Shown here piece by piece: positions 15,840-24,292 of a stretch of DNA of 64,000 nucleotides. The notes under the pieces were generated by a model. That model was given only the letters and a program-made list of their open reading frames with translations. It had not been told where the DNA came from and ran no database searches. Made by a program: the position numbers and the translations under genes. The stretch covers positions 1-64,000 of the forward strand of contig NZ_JAYSDK010000013.1 in assembly GCF_041914405.1 (NCBI RefSeq). The letters are read 5' to 3'. Position 1 is the first letter of the stretch; each line of letters opens with the position of its first letter. Source of the DNA: Zoogloea sp041914405. Lineage in GTDB: Bacteria; Pseudomonadota; Gammaproteobacteria; Burkholderiales; Rhodocyclaceae.

Positions 15840-16517
15840 ATGACTGTTCCGCTTTTGCCCGCCGTCGAGATCACGACGGCCTCCCATCCGACCCACGCGG
15901 TGATCTGGCTGCATGGGCTTGGTGCCGATGGCCACGACTTCGAGCCGGTGGTGAATGAGTTCGACATCGACCGCCTGCCTCCGACCCGCTTCGTCTTTCC
16001 CCATGCGCCGGAGCGCGCGGTGACGATCAATGCTGGCTACATCATGCGGGCATGGTACGACATCGTGTCGATGGACTTTTCCGAGCGGCGGGAAGACCCA
16101 GCCGGCGTGCTCGAGTCGGCAGCCCAGGTGGAGGCGCTGATCGCCCACGAGAACGCCCGTGGCATTCCCGACGAACGCATCGTGCTGGCCGGTTTCTCCC
16201 AGGGCGGGGCGATTGCGCTGCACACGGGCCTGCGCCATCCGCGGCGCCTGGCCGGCGTCCTGGCGCTATCTACGTATGTGCCGCTGGCTGATACGCTGGC
16301 GGCAGAGGCCGCTGAGGCTAATCGGGATGTGCCGATCTTCATGGCCCACGGTCAACACGACCCGGTGATTCCCTACGCTTTTGGCAAAAGGTCCGGAGAC
16401 TTGCTCACCGCCGAGGGCTACCCCCTCCAGTGGCATGGCTACGGCATGGAGCACAGCCTGTGCCTCGAGGAGGTCAGGGATATCGAGAACTGGTTTGCTG
16501 TGGTGTTGCGCGGCTGA
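15840..16517 (+). CDS. Alpha/beta-hydrolase carboxylesterase (phospholipase/carboxylesterase family)
   Basis: A 225-residue serine hydrolase of the Abhydrolase_2 family (acyl-protein thioesterase/EstB-like). Visible are the oxyanion-hole motif WLHGLGADGHDF, the nucleophile elbow GFSQGG, the acidic residue in HGQHDPVIP and the catalytic His in GMEHSLC. There is no signal peptide, so it is cytoplasmic. The family hydrolyses short-chain esters or acyl thioesters; the physiological substrate is unknown. Good Shine-Dalgarno AGGAG at 15830-15834. It is a single-gene unit that ends 45 bases before a convergent lysR. Confidence 0.9.
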   Translation: MTVPLLPAVEITTASHPTHAVIWLHGLGADGHDFEPVVNEFDIDRLPPTRFVFPHAPERAVTINAGYIMRAWYDIVSMDFSERREDPAGVLESAAQVEALIAHENARGIPDERIVLAGFSQGGAIALHTGLRHPRRLAGVLALSTYVPLADTLAAEAAEANRDVPIFMAHGQHDPVIPYAFGKRSGDLLTAEGYPLQWHGYGMEHSLCLEEVRDIENWFAVVLRG

Positions 16518-16562
16518 CGGCTACCCCCCCCTGGCAGAGCGCCGGGTCGTCGTGATCTTGCC

Positions 16563-17459
16563 TCACGGTGTCGATGGCACCAGCACTTCTTCGCAGACCG
16601 CCAGCCACGCTCGTGCAGCGTGGGACAGATAGCGGCGAGGCTTCCAGATCAGTGCCACGTCCCAGTCGATGCCGGGGGCGGCGAGCGGTCGCACCGCCAG
16701 TTCGTCACCTACATTGAGGCGGGCCAGCAGCGGTGCCGGCAGGAAGGTCGTGCCGAGGCCGGCTGCGGCCATCGCCACAAGGAAATCCCACTGCCCGCTC
16801 TGTGCCGCGACGCGCGGGGTCAGGCGGGCCTCGTCGAAGGCGGCGCGCAGGCGACGGGTCAGGGAGAAATCGTCGGGCAGCAGTACCAGCGGCTCGTCTT
16901 GCAGCGCTGAGATGGCGACTTCGGGGCTCTGCGCCCAAGGGGCGTGGCGTGGCCCGACGACCAGGATCGGATAGCGCCCGTAATGACGGCTGGCCAGTTC
17001 CAGAGCCGGGTCAGCCGGAAGGATGGTGACGCCGACCTCCAACTCGCCGCTCGCCACCTGCTGTTCGATCACCTGGCCGCCGTTTTCCTGCAGGGTCAGG
17101 CGTAGTCCGGGATAGCGCTCGCAGAAGGCCTTCACCACCGGCGAGAACAGCAGGTTGATCATCGGCGGCATGCCCACGGTCAGCTCGCCGCGGGTGAGAG
17201 CGGTCAGGTCGGCGACTTCGCGGGACAGTTCCTGCATCACGCCGAGGGCTTCCTGACCGCGCGCAAACAGGATGCGCCCCACGTCGGTAAGACGCAGCTG
17301 ACGCCCCTCGCGGCTGAGCAGCGGCTGTCCGATCTCGTCTTCCAGCTGGCGGATCATCTTGCTGACCGTCGATTGGGTGACGTGGAGCTTCTCGGCGGCC
17401 AGCGTGAAGCTGTTCTGGCGAACGGTTTCGATGAAATAGCGGAGCGCGCGCAGGTCCAT
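16563..17459 (-). CDS. LysR-family regulator, divergent from CoA-transferase
   Basis: A 298-residue LTTR. The N-terminal helix-turn-helix is evident (LRALRYFIETVRQNSFTLAA, VTQSTVSKMIRQLEDEIG), followed by the effector-binding domain (about 90-290). It is similar in style to the CynR/GltC type. It faces the succinyl/acetyl-CoA transferase gene across a 131-base gap containing a perfect 8-3-8 palindrome, so the simplest reading is that it regulates that gene and itself. The inducer would be an organic acid or acyl-CoA; that is inference. Confidence 0.92.
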   Translation of the reverse strand: MDLRALRYFIETVRQNSFTLAAEKLHVTQSTVSKMIRQLEDEIGQPLLSREGRQLRLTDVGRILFARGQEALGVMQELSREVADLTALTRGELTVGMPPMINLLFSPVVKAFCERYPGLRLTLQENGGQVIEQQVASGELEVGVTILPADPALELASRHYGRYPILVVGPRHAPWAQSPEVAISALQDEPLVLLPDDFSLTRRLRAAFDEARLTPRVAAQSGQWDFLVAMAAAGLGTTFLPAPLLARLNVGDELAVRPLAAPGIDWDVALIWKPRRYLSHAARAWLAVCEEVLVPSTP

Positions 17460-17493
17460 GGGCCATGAAAAAAACGACTTTCATCAAGTAGTT

Positions 17494-17512
17494 TAAGTCA
17501 TCCAATGACTTA
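17494..17512. promoter_or_regulatory. Palindromic operator between lysR and CoA-transferase
   Basis: TAAGTCAT, spacer CCA, ATGACTTA: a perfect inverted repeat with 8-base arms, 35 bases upstream of the lysR start and 12 bases before a TATACT box (17524-17529) reading toward the CoA-transferase. Position and symmetry fit a LysR-type binding site serving both directions. Confidence 0.6.
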
Positions 17513-17590
17513 TTTCCGACTTCTATACTTCCACGCGAACTTGCCCGTCGAGGCGAGCCCAACAAGATTAGAAGGATCGGAGAAATAAGT

Positions 17591-19105
17591 ATGTCGATGG
17601 ACCGTATTCGCCTGCAGCGCCTGCGAGAGCGCATCATGTCGCCGGAAGAGGCCGCCCTGTTGTTCAAGGACGGCATGACTGTCGGCATGAGTGGCTTCAC
17701 CCGCGCCGGCGACTGCAAGGCGGTGCCCTTTGCGCTGGCCGAGCGTGCCACCCGCGAGCCGCTGAAAATCACCCTGATGACCGGCGCGTCCCTGGGCAAC
17801 GATATCGACAAGATCCTGACGGAAACCAACGTCATCGCTCGTCGCATTCCGTTCCAGTCCGATCCGACCCTGCGCCGCAAGATCAACGCCGGCGAGGTCG
17901 CCTTCATCGATCAGCACCTGTCCGAGACCGTCGAGCAACTGCGCTCCGGTCAGATCGCGCCAGTGGATATCGCCGTCGTCGAGGCGACCGCCATCACCGA
18001 GAACGGCGGTATTGTGCCGACCACCTCGGTGGGCAACTCTGCCAGCTTCGCGGTGCTGGCCAAGAAGATCATCGTCGAGATCAACGTGAAGATGCCGGAA
18101 GGCCTCGAAGGCCTGCACGACATCTACATCCCGACCTACCGCCCGCACCGCCTGCCGATCCCACTGATCTCCCCGGAGCAGCGCATCGGCCTGCCCTACA
18201 TCCCGGTCGATCCCGAGAAGATCGTTGCCATCGTGCTAACCGAGAAGGCCGACAGCCCGTCCAACGTGCTGCCGCCGGATAACGAGACCAACGCCATTGC
18301 CGGCCACCTGAACGAGTTCCTGTACCACGAGGTGAAGGCCGGCCGCCTGTCGCCGTCCCTGCAGCCGCTGCAGGCCGGTATCGGCACCATCGCCAATGCG
18401 GTGCTGCACGGCATGCTGGATTCCCCGTTCCGCGACCTCAAGATGTATTCCGAAGTGCTGCAGGACAGCACCGTCGAGCTCCTCGACGATGGCCGCTTGA
18501 CCTTTGCCTCGGCCTCCAGCATCACCCTGTCGAAGAGCGCCTACGAGCGCGTGCTGGGCGACATCGAGCGCTACAAGCGGCGCCTGGTGCTGCGTCCGCA
18601 GGAGATCAGCAACCATCCGGAAGTCATCCGCCGCCTGGGCCTGATCACCATCAACACGGCGCTGGAGTGCGACATCTACGGCAACGTGAACTCCACCCAC
18701 GTGGGCGGCACGCACATGATGAACGGCATCGGCGGCTCCGGCGACTTTGCCCGCAACGCGCACCTGTCGGTGTTCGTTACCAAGTCGATTGCCAAGGACG
18801 GCAAGATCTCCAGCGTCGTCCCGATGGTGTCCCACGTGGATCACACAGAGCACGACACCGACATCATCGTCACCGAGCACGGCCTGGCCGACCTGCGTGG
18901 TCTGGCACCCCGCGAGCGGGCCCGCCAGATCATCGATAATTGCACCGACCCTCTGTACCGCGACGCGCTGCGCGACTACTTCCTGCGCGCCACCAAGCGC
19001 GGCGGCCACACGCCGCACCTGTTGCAGGAGGCCTTCGCCTGGCACCTGCGCTACGAGCAGAGCGGTTCGATGCTCGACAAGCAGCCGGAGCCGGCTTTCG
19101 CTTAA
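17591..19105 (+). CDS. Acetyl-CoA hydrolase/transferase family, likely succinate CoA-transferase
   Basis: A 504-residue class I CoA-transferase of the Ach1/AarC/ScpC group, which swaps CoA between succinyl-, acetyl- and propionyl-CoA. The glutamate that forms the acyl-glutamyl thioester is probably Glu288 in MYSEVLQD; the glycine-rich loops GIGTIANAV and GGTHMMNGIGGSGDF match the family. Length matches acetate/propionate:succinate CoA-transferases (about 500). A GGAG ribosome-binding site lies 8 bases upstream. Substrate preference cannot be decided from sequence. It is probably controlled by the divergent LysR. A strong terminator follows 115 bases after the stop. Confidence 0.9.
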   Translation: MSMDRIRLQRLRERIMSPEEAALLFKDGMTVGMSGFTRAGDCKAVPFALAERATREPLKITLMTGASLGNDIDKILTETNVIARRIPFQSDPTLRRKINAGEVAFIDQHLSETVEQLRSGQIAPVDIAVVEATAITENGGIVPTTSVGNSASFAVLAKKIIVEINVKMPEGLEGLHDIYIPTYRPHRLPIPLISPEQRIGLPYIPVDPEKIVAIVLTEKADSPSNVLPPDNETNAIAGHLNEFLYHEVKAGRLSPSLQPLQAGIGTIANAVLHGMLDSPFRDLKMYSEVLQDSTVELLDDGRLTFASASSITLSKSAYERVLGDIERYKRRLVLRPQEISNHPEVIRRLGLITINTALECDIYGNVNSTHVGGTHMMNGIGGSGDFARNAHLSVFVTKSIAKDGKISSVVPMVSHVDHTEHDTDIIVTEHGLADLRGLAPRERARQIIDNCTDPLYRDALRDYFLRATKRGGHTPHLLQEAFAWHLRYEQSGSMLDKQPEPAFA

Positions 19106-19220
19106 TCGTTTATCCCAAACCGGAGCGCGCGCAGGCCGCGCTCCCGGCTCCTTCGGCAGTCGATAATGCCCTTCGATCCGAAGTCCAGGTAGTACCGCCT
19201 GCATCTCCCCCAAGGCCAGC

Positions 19221-19266
19221 CCGCATTCCGCGTCCCTCTCCCCGCGGAATGCGGTGTTGGTTTTTT
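19221..19266 (+). terminator. Intrinsic terminator after the CoA-transferase
   Basis: CCGCATTCCGCG (19221-19232), a 10-base pyrimidine loop, CGCGGAATGCGG (19243-19254), then TGTTGG and six T's: a perfect 12-bp stem. It also lies seven bases beyond the 3' end of the opposing selD. A second GC-rich hairpin without a T-run (19122-19144) sits earlier in the 167-base intergenic region; nothing else is apparent there. Confidence 0.85.
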
Positions 19267-19272
19267 GCGTTT

Positions 19273-20322
19273 CTACTTCTCTACATGAACCTTTGCGGGG
19301 CCGGCATGCATTTTTCCGATGACCGCTGCCTCGGTAAAGCCGCCGTCACGGAAAGTCGCGAGCACCGTATCGACGGTATCCGGCGAGCAGGCCACCAGCA
19401 GGCCGCCGCTGGTCTGTGCGTCGGCTAGCACGCTGCGTTGCCATTCCTCCACGCCGTCAGCAAACAGCACGTCGTCGCCACAGCTCGCCAGGTTGCGGGC
19501 AATGGCGCCAGGGCCGATGCCCTGTTTGGCGAATGGGATCGCCGCGGGCATCACCGGTAGGGCATTGGCTTCCACCGTCGCGCCAAGGCAGGCTCCGCGG
19601 CACACCTCCAGCAGGTGGCCGAGCAAGCCGAATCCGGTGACGTCGGTCAGTGCGTGCACGCCGGGCTGCTTGGCCAGTGCCGGGCCGACCTTGTTGAGGC
19701 GAGTGGTAGTGGCGACCATCTGAGCGTAGCCGTCGGCGTCAAGCACGCCCTTCTTCATCGCCGAACCGAGGATGCCGACGCCGAGGGGCTTGCCCAGGAC
19801 CAGTACGTCGCCCTCGCGCGCGTCCCGGTTGCGCTTGATTACGTCCGGATGCGCGATGCCCAGGGCGACAAGGCCGTAGATCGGTTCTGGCGAGTCGATG
19901 CTGTGGCCACCCGCAACCGGAATGCCGGCATCCGCGCAGACCGCCGCGCCGCCTTCGAGGATGCGGCCGATGGCGGCCAGCGGCAGTTTGTTCACCGGCA
20001 TGCCGACGATGGCCAAAGCCATGATCGGCGTGCCACCCATCGCGTAGACGTCGGACAGCGCGTTGGTGGCGGCGATACGTCCGAAGTCGTACGGATCGTC
20101 CACGATTGGCATGAAGAAGTCGGTGGTGGCGATGAGCGCCTGCTCGTCGTTGAGGCGCCATACCGCGGCGTCGTCAGCCGTTTCGGTGCCGACCAGCAGG
20201 TTGGCAAAGGGCTGGGCTGCCGGCATGTGGGCGAGCATCTCGGTCAGCACGGCGGGGGCGATTTTGCAGCCGCATCCGCCGCCGTGAGACAATTCGGTGA
20301 GTCGCAGGGGGGCTTCGGTCAT
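19273..20322 (-). CDS. selD: Selenide, water dikinase (selenophosphate synthase)
   Basis: A 349-residue PurM-like enzyme that makes selenophosphate from selenide and ATP, releasing AMP. The catalytic pair is present as Cys17 and Lys20 in the glycine-rich motif HGGGCGCK; the residue that is selenocysteine in some species is cysteine here. Start MTEAPLRLTELSHGG at 20322 with ribosome-binding site AGGAAACAG. It is transcribed away from mnmH with 32 bases between the starts, so selenophosphate supply and use for tRNA selenation are tied together. No selA, selB or selC is visible in the window. Confidence 0.97.
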   Translation of the reverse strand: MTEAPLRLTELSHGGGCGCKIAPAVLTEMLAHMPAAQPFANLLVGTETADDAAVWRLNDEQALIATTDFFMPIVDDPYDFGRIAATNALSDVYAMGGTPIMALAIVGMPVNKLPLAAIGRILEGGAAVCADAGIPVAGGHSIDSPEPIYGLVALGIAHPDVIKRNRDAREGDVLVLGKPLGVGILGSAMKKGVLDADGYAQMVATTTRLNKVGPALAKQPGVHALTDVTGFGLLGHLLEVCRGACLGATVEANALPVMPAAIPFAKQGIGPGAIARNLASCGDDVLFADGVEEWQRSVLADAQTSGGLLVACSPDTVDTVLATFRDGGFTEAAVIGKMHAGPAKVHVEK

Positions 20323-20354
20323 CTCTGTTTCCTGTCTTTTCCAGTGTTTCCAAC

Positions 20355-21416
20355 GTGTCCCATCCAGCCCCATTTTCCGCCAGCCTCGATCGGCTCGAAG
20401 AGTTCGACGAGATCATCGACGTCCGCTCGCCGGCCGAGTACGCCGAAGACCATATTCCCGGGGCGATCAATTGCCCGGTTTTGGATGACGAGGAGCGGGC
20501 CCGTGTCGGCACGCTCTACAAGCAGGTTTCGCCCTTCGAGGCGCGGAAGGTGGGGGCGGCACTGGTGTCGCGCAATATAGCGCGGCACATCGAGACGCAT
20601 TTTCTCAATAAGCCGAAGGGCTGGAAACCTCTGATTTACTGTTGGCGCGGTGGCCAGCGCAGTGGTGCCATGACGTTGGTGCTGGGGCAGGTCGGCTGGG
20701 CCGCTCGGCGCCTCGAGGGTGGCTACAAGAGCTTCCGTTTGCGTGTACTGGAAGATCTGGAGAGTCTCCCCGGGCGGTTGGGTTTCCGCATCCTGTGCGG
20801 TCCGACCGGCAGCGGCAAGACGGCATTGCTGGAGGCGCTGGCGGCGAAGGGGGAGCAGGTTCTCGATCTGGAGGCCTTGGCCAACCACAAGGGCTCGGTG
20901 CTCGGCAGCGAGCCGAATAGCGAGCAGCCGGGCCAGAAGGCCTTTGAGACGGCCCTGTGGGAGAAGCTGCGGACCTTCGATCCGGCGCGGCCGGTGTGGG
21001 CCGAATCGGAAAGCAGGCGGGTTGGCCGCCTGCATGTTCCAGGGGAGCTGTTCGAGCGTCTGCGCGATGGCGATTGCGTGCGCGTGGAGACTTCGCTGGC
21101 GGCGCGGGTGGATCACCTGCTCGAGCGTTATGCCGGGCTGATTGCCGACCCCCTGGATTTCAACGCCAAGCTGTCCCGCTTGGCGGCCCAGCACGGACAC
21201 CAAAAGGTGGCCGAGTGGCATGCCATGGTGGATGCCTGCGATTGGCGGAATCTGGCCGATAGGCTGGTGGTCGAGCACTACGACCCAGCCTATCGACGTG
21301 GTGGAGCGGGGCTGTATCGGCGCGCGGATCAGGCCCGTACTCTGTTCGTCGAGGCGCTGGATGCAGTGACCTTGGAGGAGGTTGCCGGGAAACTGCAGGA
21401 GAAGTCCAACCCGTAG
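20355..21416 (+). CDS. mnmH: tRNA 2-selenouridine synthase
   Basis: A 353-residue enzyme (SelU/YbbB) that converts 5-methylaminomethyl-2-thiouridine at the wobble position of tRNA-Lys/Glu/Gln to the 2-selenouridine form, by geranylation and selenation using selenophosphate. The N-terminal rhodanese domain carries the catalytic Cys96 in IYCWRGGQRSG; the C-terminal P-loop domain has Walker A GPTGSGKT (149-156). The start is GTG at 20355. It diverges from selD, its metabolic partner, and converges on the REC-HPt gene with an 11-base gap. Confidence 0.96.
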   Translation: MSHPAPFSASLDRLEEFDEIIDVRSPAEYAEDHIPGAINCPVLDDEERARVGTLYKQVSPFEARKVGAALVSRNIARHIETHFLNKPKGWKPLIYCWRGGQRSGAMTLVLGQVGWAARRLEGGYKSFRLRVLEDLESLPGRLGFRILCGPTGSGKTALLEALAAKGEQVLDLEALANHKGSVLGSEPNSEQPGQKAFETALWEKLRTFDPARPVWAESESRRVGRLHVPGELFERLRDGDCVRVETSLAARVDHLLERYAGLIADPLDFNAKLSRLAAQHGHQKVAEWHAMVDACDWRNLADRLVVEHYDPAYRRGGAGLYRRADQARTLFVEALDAVTLEEVAGKLQEKSNP

Positions 21417-21427
21417 GGGCGATCGCG

Positions 21428-22180
21428 TCAGGACTCCAGGCGGCGGGCAACTTCAGCCAGCGTCGCTTCCAGGGCGGTCGCCAGTTCTTCGGCGAGGGGC
21501 AGGGCCTCGGGCTGGGATTGGCGGGACGCCTGCTCGGTACGAAGGGCCAGGGCCATCAGCCCATTGGCCATAATGTTGCCGGACGAGCTCTTGAGCGGAT
21601 GCGCGATAGGGGCGATGGCGTCGATGTTTCCCGCGTTCGCCGCTGCCCGCAGGGCGGCGACGGTCGGAGTCTGACTCTGGATGAACACGCCGAGCAGGCG
21701 ACGGATGAAGTCGGCCTTTCCGGGGAAGCGTGCATCCAGTGCTTTCCAGTCTATGGTTCCGCCCTGGCGCGCCAGGGTGTATTTGCGGATCAACTCGACC
21801 AGGGCTTCCGGGTCGATGGGTTTGCTGATCTGGGCCGCCATGCCGGAGGCACGGCAACGGGCCTGCTCATCTGCGCCCGAATTGGCCGTCTGGCCGATGA
21901 TGGGCAGATCCGGCGCTTGAGCATGGATGAGACGTGCGGCTTCGTAGCCGTTCATCTCCGGCATCTGGATATCCATCAGCACCAGTTGAAAGGCGGTTGG
22001 GCCGGCGGTGGTGATGCGTTCGACGGCCGCGCGGCCGTTATCGACGATCTCCACGCGCGCACCTTCGTAGCGCAGGACGTCGTCCAGCACGATCTGGTTG
22101 ATTTCGTCGTCGTCAGCGGCGAGAACCGAGATACCCGTCAGGCGGGGCGTCGGCGAAATGTCTTGGCTTGTCTCGTTCAT
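21428..22180 (-). CDS. Response regulator receiver with C-terminal HPt domain
   Basis: A 250-residue two-domain phosphorelay protein. The receiver (about 15-135) has the acidic pocket Asp23-Asp25, phospho-acceptor Asp70 in LVLMDIQMPEMNG and Lys120. The HPt domain (about 150-245) has its phospho-histidine at His194 in IAHPLKSSSGN. There is no DNA-binding or catalytic output domain, so it must pass phosphate on, normally with a hybrid sensor kinase encoded nearby; none is adjacent. It could be the detached C-terminal half of a hybrid kinase or a stand-alone relay. Partner unknown. Confidence 0.88.
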   Translation of the reverse strand: MNETSQDISPTPRLTGISVLAADDDEINQIVLDDVLRYEGARVEIVDNGRAAVERITTAGPTAFQLVLMDIQMPEMNGYEAARLIHAQAPDLPIIGQTANSGADEQARCRASGMAAQISKPIDPEALVELIRKYTLARQGGTIDWKALDARFPGKADFIRRLLGVFIQSQTPTVAALRAAANAGNIDAIAPIAHPLKSSSGNIMANGLMALALRTEQASRQSQPEALPLAEELATALEATLAEVARRLES

Positions 22181-22239
22181 CGGATTTTTCTCCCGGTGGC
22201 CGGGTCCGCGTTATTGTTGTGAAAGCCCCGGTGGGGCGT

Positions 22240-22274
22240 CGCGGAATGGGCTGGAGCAAGCAGTCCATTCCGCG
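22240..22274 (-). terminator. Strong hairpin downstream of phoH
   Basis: CGCGGAATGGGCT (22240-22252) pairs with AGTCCATTCCGCG (22262-22274), 13 bp including one G-U, around a 9-base loop, 10 bases after the phoH stop on the minus strand. No T-run follows, so it may be an RNA 3'-end stabiliser or a Rho-independent terminator of non-canonical type. The rest of the 104-base gap before the REC-HPt gene shows nothing clear. Confidence 0.45.
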
Positions 22275-22284
22275 TGAAGCCTAC

Positions 22285-23703
22285 TTATAAGACTTCCGCC
22301 GCGTGGTCTGCAAGCCGCGAGCGCTCGCCCCGCTGCAGCGTGATGTGGCCGGAGTGCGGCCAGCCCTTGAAGCGGTCCACCACGTAAGTCAGGCCCGACG
22401 AGCCCTCGGTGAGGTAGGGCGTATCGATCTGAGCGATGTTGCCTAGGCAGACGACCTTGGTGCCGGGACCGGCACGGGTGATCAGGGTTTTCATTTGCTT
22501 CGGCGTCAGGTTCTGCGCCTCGTCGATGATCAGGAACTTGTTGATGAAGGTGCGCCCGCGCATGAAGTTCAGCGACTTGATCTTGATGCGGCTGCGGATC
22601 AGATCGCGGGTGGCCGCGCGGCCCCATTCGCCGCCTTCGCCGGTGGTGCCGTTGAGCACGTCCAAGTTGTCCTCTAGCGCCCCCATCCACGGCGCCATCT
22701 TCTCTTCCTCGGTGCCCGGCAGGAAGCCGATATCCTCGCCGACCGGCACCGTGACGCGAGTCATGATGATCTCTGAGTAGCGCTTGGTCTCCAGCACCTG
22801 GGTTAGGCTGGCGGCCAGGGTCAACAGCGTTTTGCCGGTGCCAGCCTGACCGAGCAGGGTGACAAAGTCCACCTCCGGATTCATCAGCAGGTTGAGGGCG
22901 AAGTTCTGCTCCCGGTTACGGGCGGTGATGCCCCAGACGTTGTTCTTTTGGTGGGAATAGTCGATGAGGGTCTCGAGGGTGACCGTCTTGCCGGCTTTCT
23001 CCTTGACCCACGCCTGCAGTGGTTGCTGTCCCTCCTGGTAGACGAACTCATTGACCAGCATGTCCGGTGCGTCCGGGCCCTTGATCTTGTAGTAGGTCCG
23101 GCCTTCCTGCTTCCACGACTCCATGTCCTTGCCGTTGGCGTCCCAGAAGGCGGCGTCGATCTCCTTGGTGCCGGTGTAAAGCAGGTCGGTGTCTTCGAGG
23201 ACCTTGTCGTTGAAGTAGTCCTGCGCCTCCAGCCCCAACGCGCGGGCCTTGATGCGCATGTTGATGTCCTTCGAGACGAGGATCACCGAGCGCTTCTTGT
23301 CGAACTTCTCGAACAGGTACATCACCACCGCGAGGATCTGGTTGTCGCCCTTGGCGGTGGGCAGCGCCGCCGGCAACTGGCTGTTGATCGCCTCGGTCTG
23401 CAGGAACAGTCGGCCGCTGGCCAGTTCGCTGGAGGGGCCGAGCAGGTTGATACCGGCTTCGATGCCCTCGGGGCTGCTCTGCACGATCTCGTCGAGTGTG
23501 CGGCTGGCCTGGCGGGCATTGCGGGCTACTTCCGACATGCCCTTCTTGTTGGAGTCGAGCTCCTCGAGGGTCATCATCGGCACGAAGATGTCGTGTTCCT
23601 CGAAGCGATACAGGCTCGTCGGGTCGTGCATCAGCACGTTGGTGTCGAGGACGAAAAGTTTGGTCGCTGGGGTCTTGGACTTCGCAGGGCGTCGGGTAGC
23701 CAT
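22285..23703 (-). CDS. PIN-PhoH family ATPase/ribonuclease (PhoH2-like)
   Basis: A 472-residue protein fusing an N-terminal PIN nuclease domain (about 15-150; VLDTNVLMHDP with the first acidic residue and further acidic residues) to a PhoH ATPase domain (about 250-460; Walker A GQAGTGKT, Walker B LIIDEAQN). PhoH2-type proteins unwind and cleave RNA in mycobacteria; the role in proteobacteria is less clear. It probably forms a transcript with the upstream bcp (48-base gap). A phosphate-starvation link is suggested only by the family name. Confidence 0.92.
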   Translation of the reverse strand: MATRRPAKSKTPATKLFVLDTNVLMHDPTSLYRFEEHDIFVPMMTLEELDSNKKGMSEVARNARQASRTLDEIVQSSPEGIEAGINLLGPSSELASGRLFLQTEAINSQLPAALPTAKGDNQILAVVMYLFEKFDKKRSVILVSKDINMRIKARALGLEAQDYFNDKVLEDTDLLYTGTKEIDAAFWDANGKDMESWKQEGRTYYKIKGPDAPDMLVNEFVYQEGQQPLQAWVKEKAGKTVTLETLIDYSHQKNNVWGITARNREQNFALNLLMNPEVDFVTLLGQAGTGKTLLTLAASLTQVLETKRYSEIIMTRVTVPVGEDIGFLPGTEEEKMAPWMGALEDNLDVLNGTTGEGGEWGRAATRDLIRSRIKIKSLNFMRGRTFINKFLIIDEAQNLTPKQMKTLITRAGPGTKVVCLGNIAQIDTPYLTEGSSGLTYVVDRFKGWPHSGHITLQRGERSRLADHAAEVL

Positions 23704-23751
23704 GATGTCGGTCTTCTCGTCGGTCGTGGAAGGGGATGGAGCAATCCTGAC

Positions 23752-24207
23752 TTACAAGGTCTTCACGTAGTCGAGCACCTCCTGCGCGTGGCCGGGAACC
23801 TTGACACCGCGCCACTCGCGGCGCAGTACGCCTTCGGCATCAATGACAAAAGTGCTGCGTTCGATCCCGCGTACCTGTTTCCCATACATGTTTTTCAGCT
23901 TCATGACGCCAAATAGCGTACAGGCGGTTTCGTCCGGATCGGAGATCAGGTCGAAGGGCAGGGCCTGCTTGGTGCGGAAGTTGTCGTGGGACTTGAGACC
24001 GTCCCGCGATATTCCCAGCACGATGGCGCCGGTGGCCAGGAACTCGGGATGCAGGTCGCGGAACTGTTGGCTCTCAGTGGTGCAACCGGGTGTGCTGTCC
24101 TTGGGGTAGAAGTACAGCACCACCTTGCTGCCCTTGAGGGCGGAGAGGGTTAGCGTCTGCCCGCCGGTGGCCGGCAGGCTGAAATCGGGTGCGGCCTGGT
24201 CTAGCAT
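23752..24207 (-). CDS. bcp: Thioredoxin-dependent peroxiredoxin, Bcp type
   Basis: A 151-residue peroxidase of the PrxQ/BCP group that reduces hydrogen and organic hydroperoxides in the cytoplasm. The peroxidatic cysteine is in PKDSTPGCTTESQQF. The resolving cysteine found five residues later in E. coli Bcp is replaced by Gln, leaving one other Cys in DETACTLFG, so resolution may use that cysteine or an external thiol. Ribosome-binding site GGAG at correct spacing before ATG 24207. It is followed by phoH. Confidence 0.95.
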   Translation of the reverse strand: MLDQAAPDFSLPATGGQTLTLSALKGSKVVLYFYPKDSTPGCTTESQQFRDLHPEFLATGAIVLGISRDGLKSHDNFRTKQALPFDLISDPDETACTLFGVMKLKNMYGKQVRGIERSTFVIDAEGVLRREWRGVKVPGHAQEVLDYVKTL

Positions 24208-24292
24208 GGTTTCTCCGGAAAATTGACTATTCCGGCGTCAGCCTAATCCCAAGATGCAGGCCTGGCAATGCATCCAGGCATATGAAGGGTAT

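Noticed and set aside
19122..19144. GGAGCGCG...CGCGCTCC hairpin after the CoA-transferase as its terminator
   Set aside because: No T-run follows; the better hairpin with T's at 19221-19266 serves that role.
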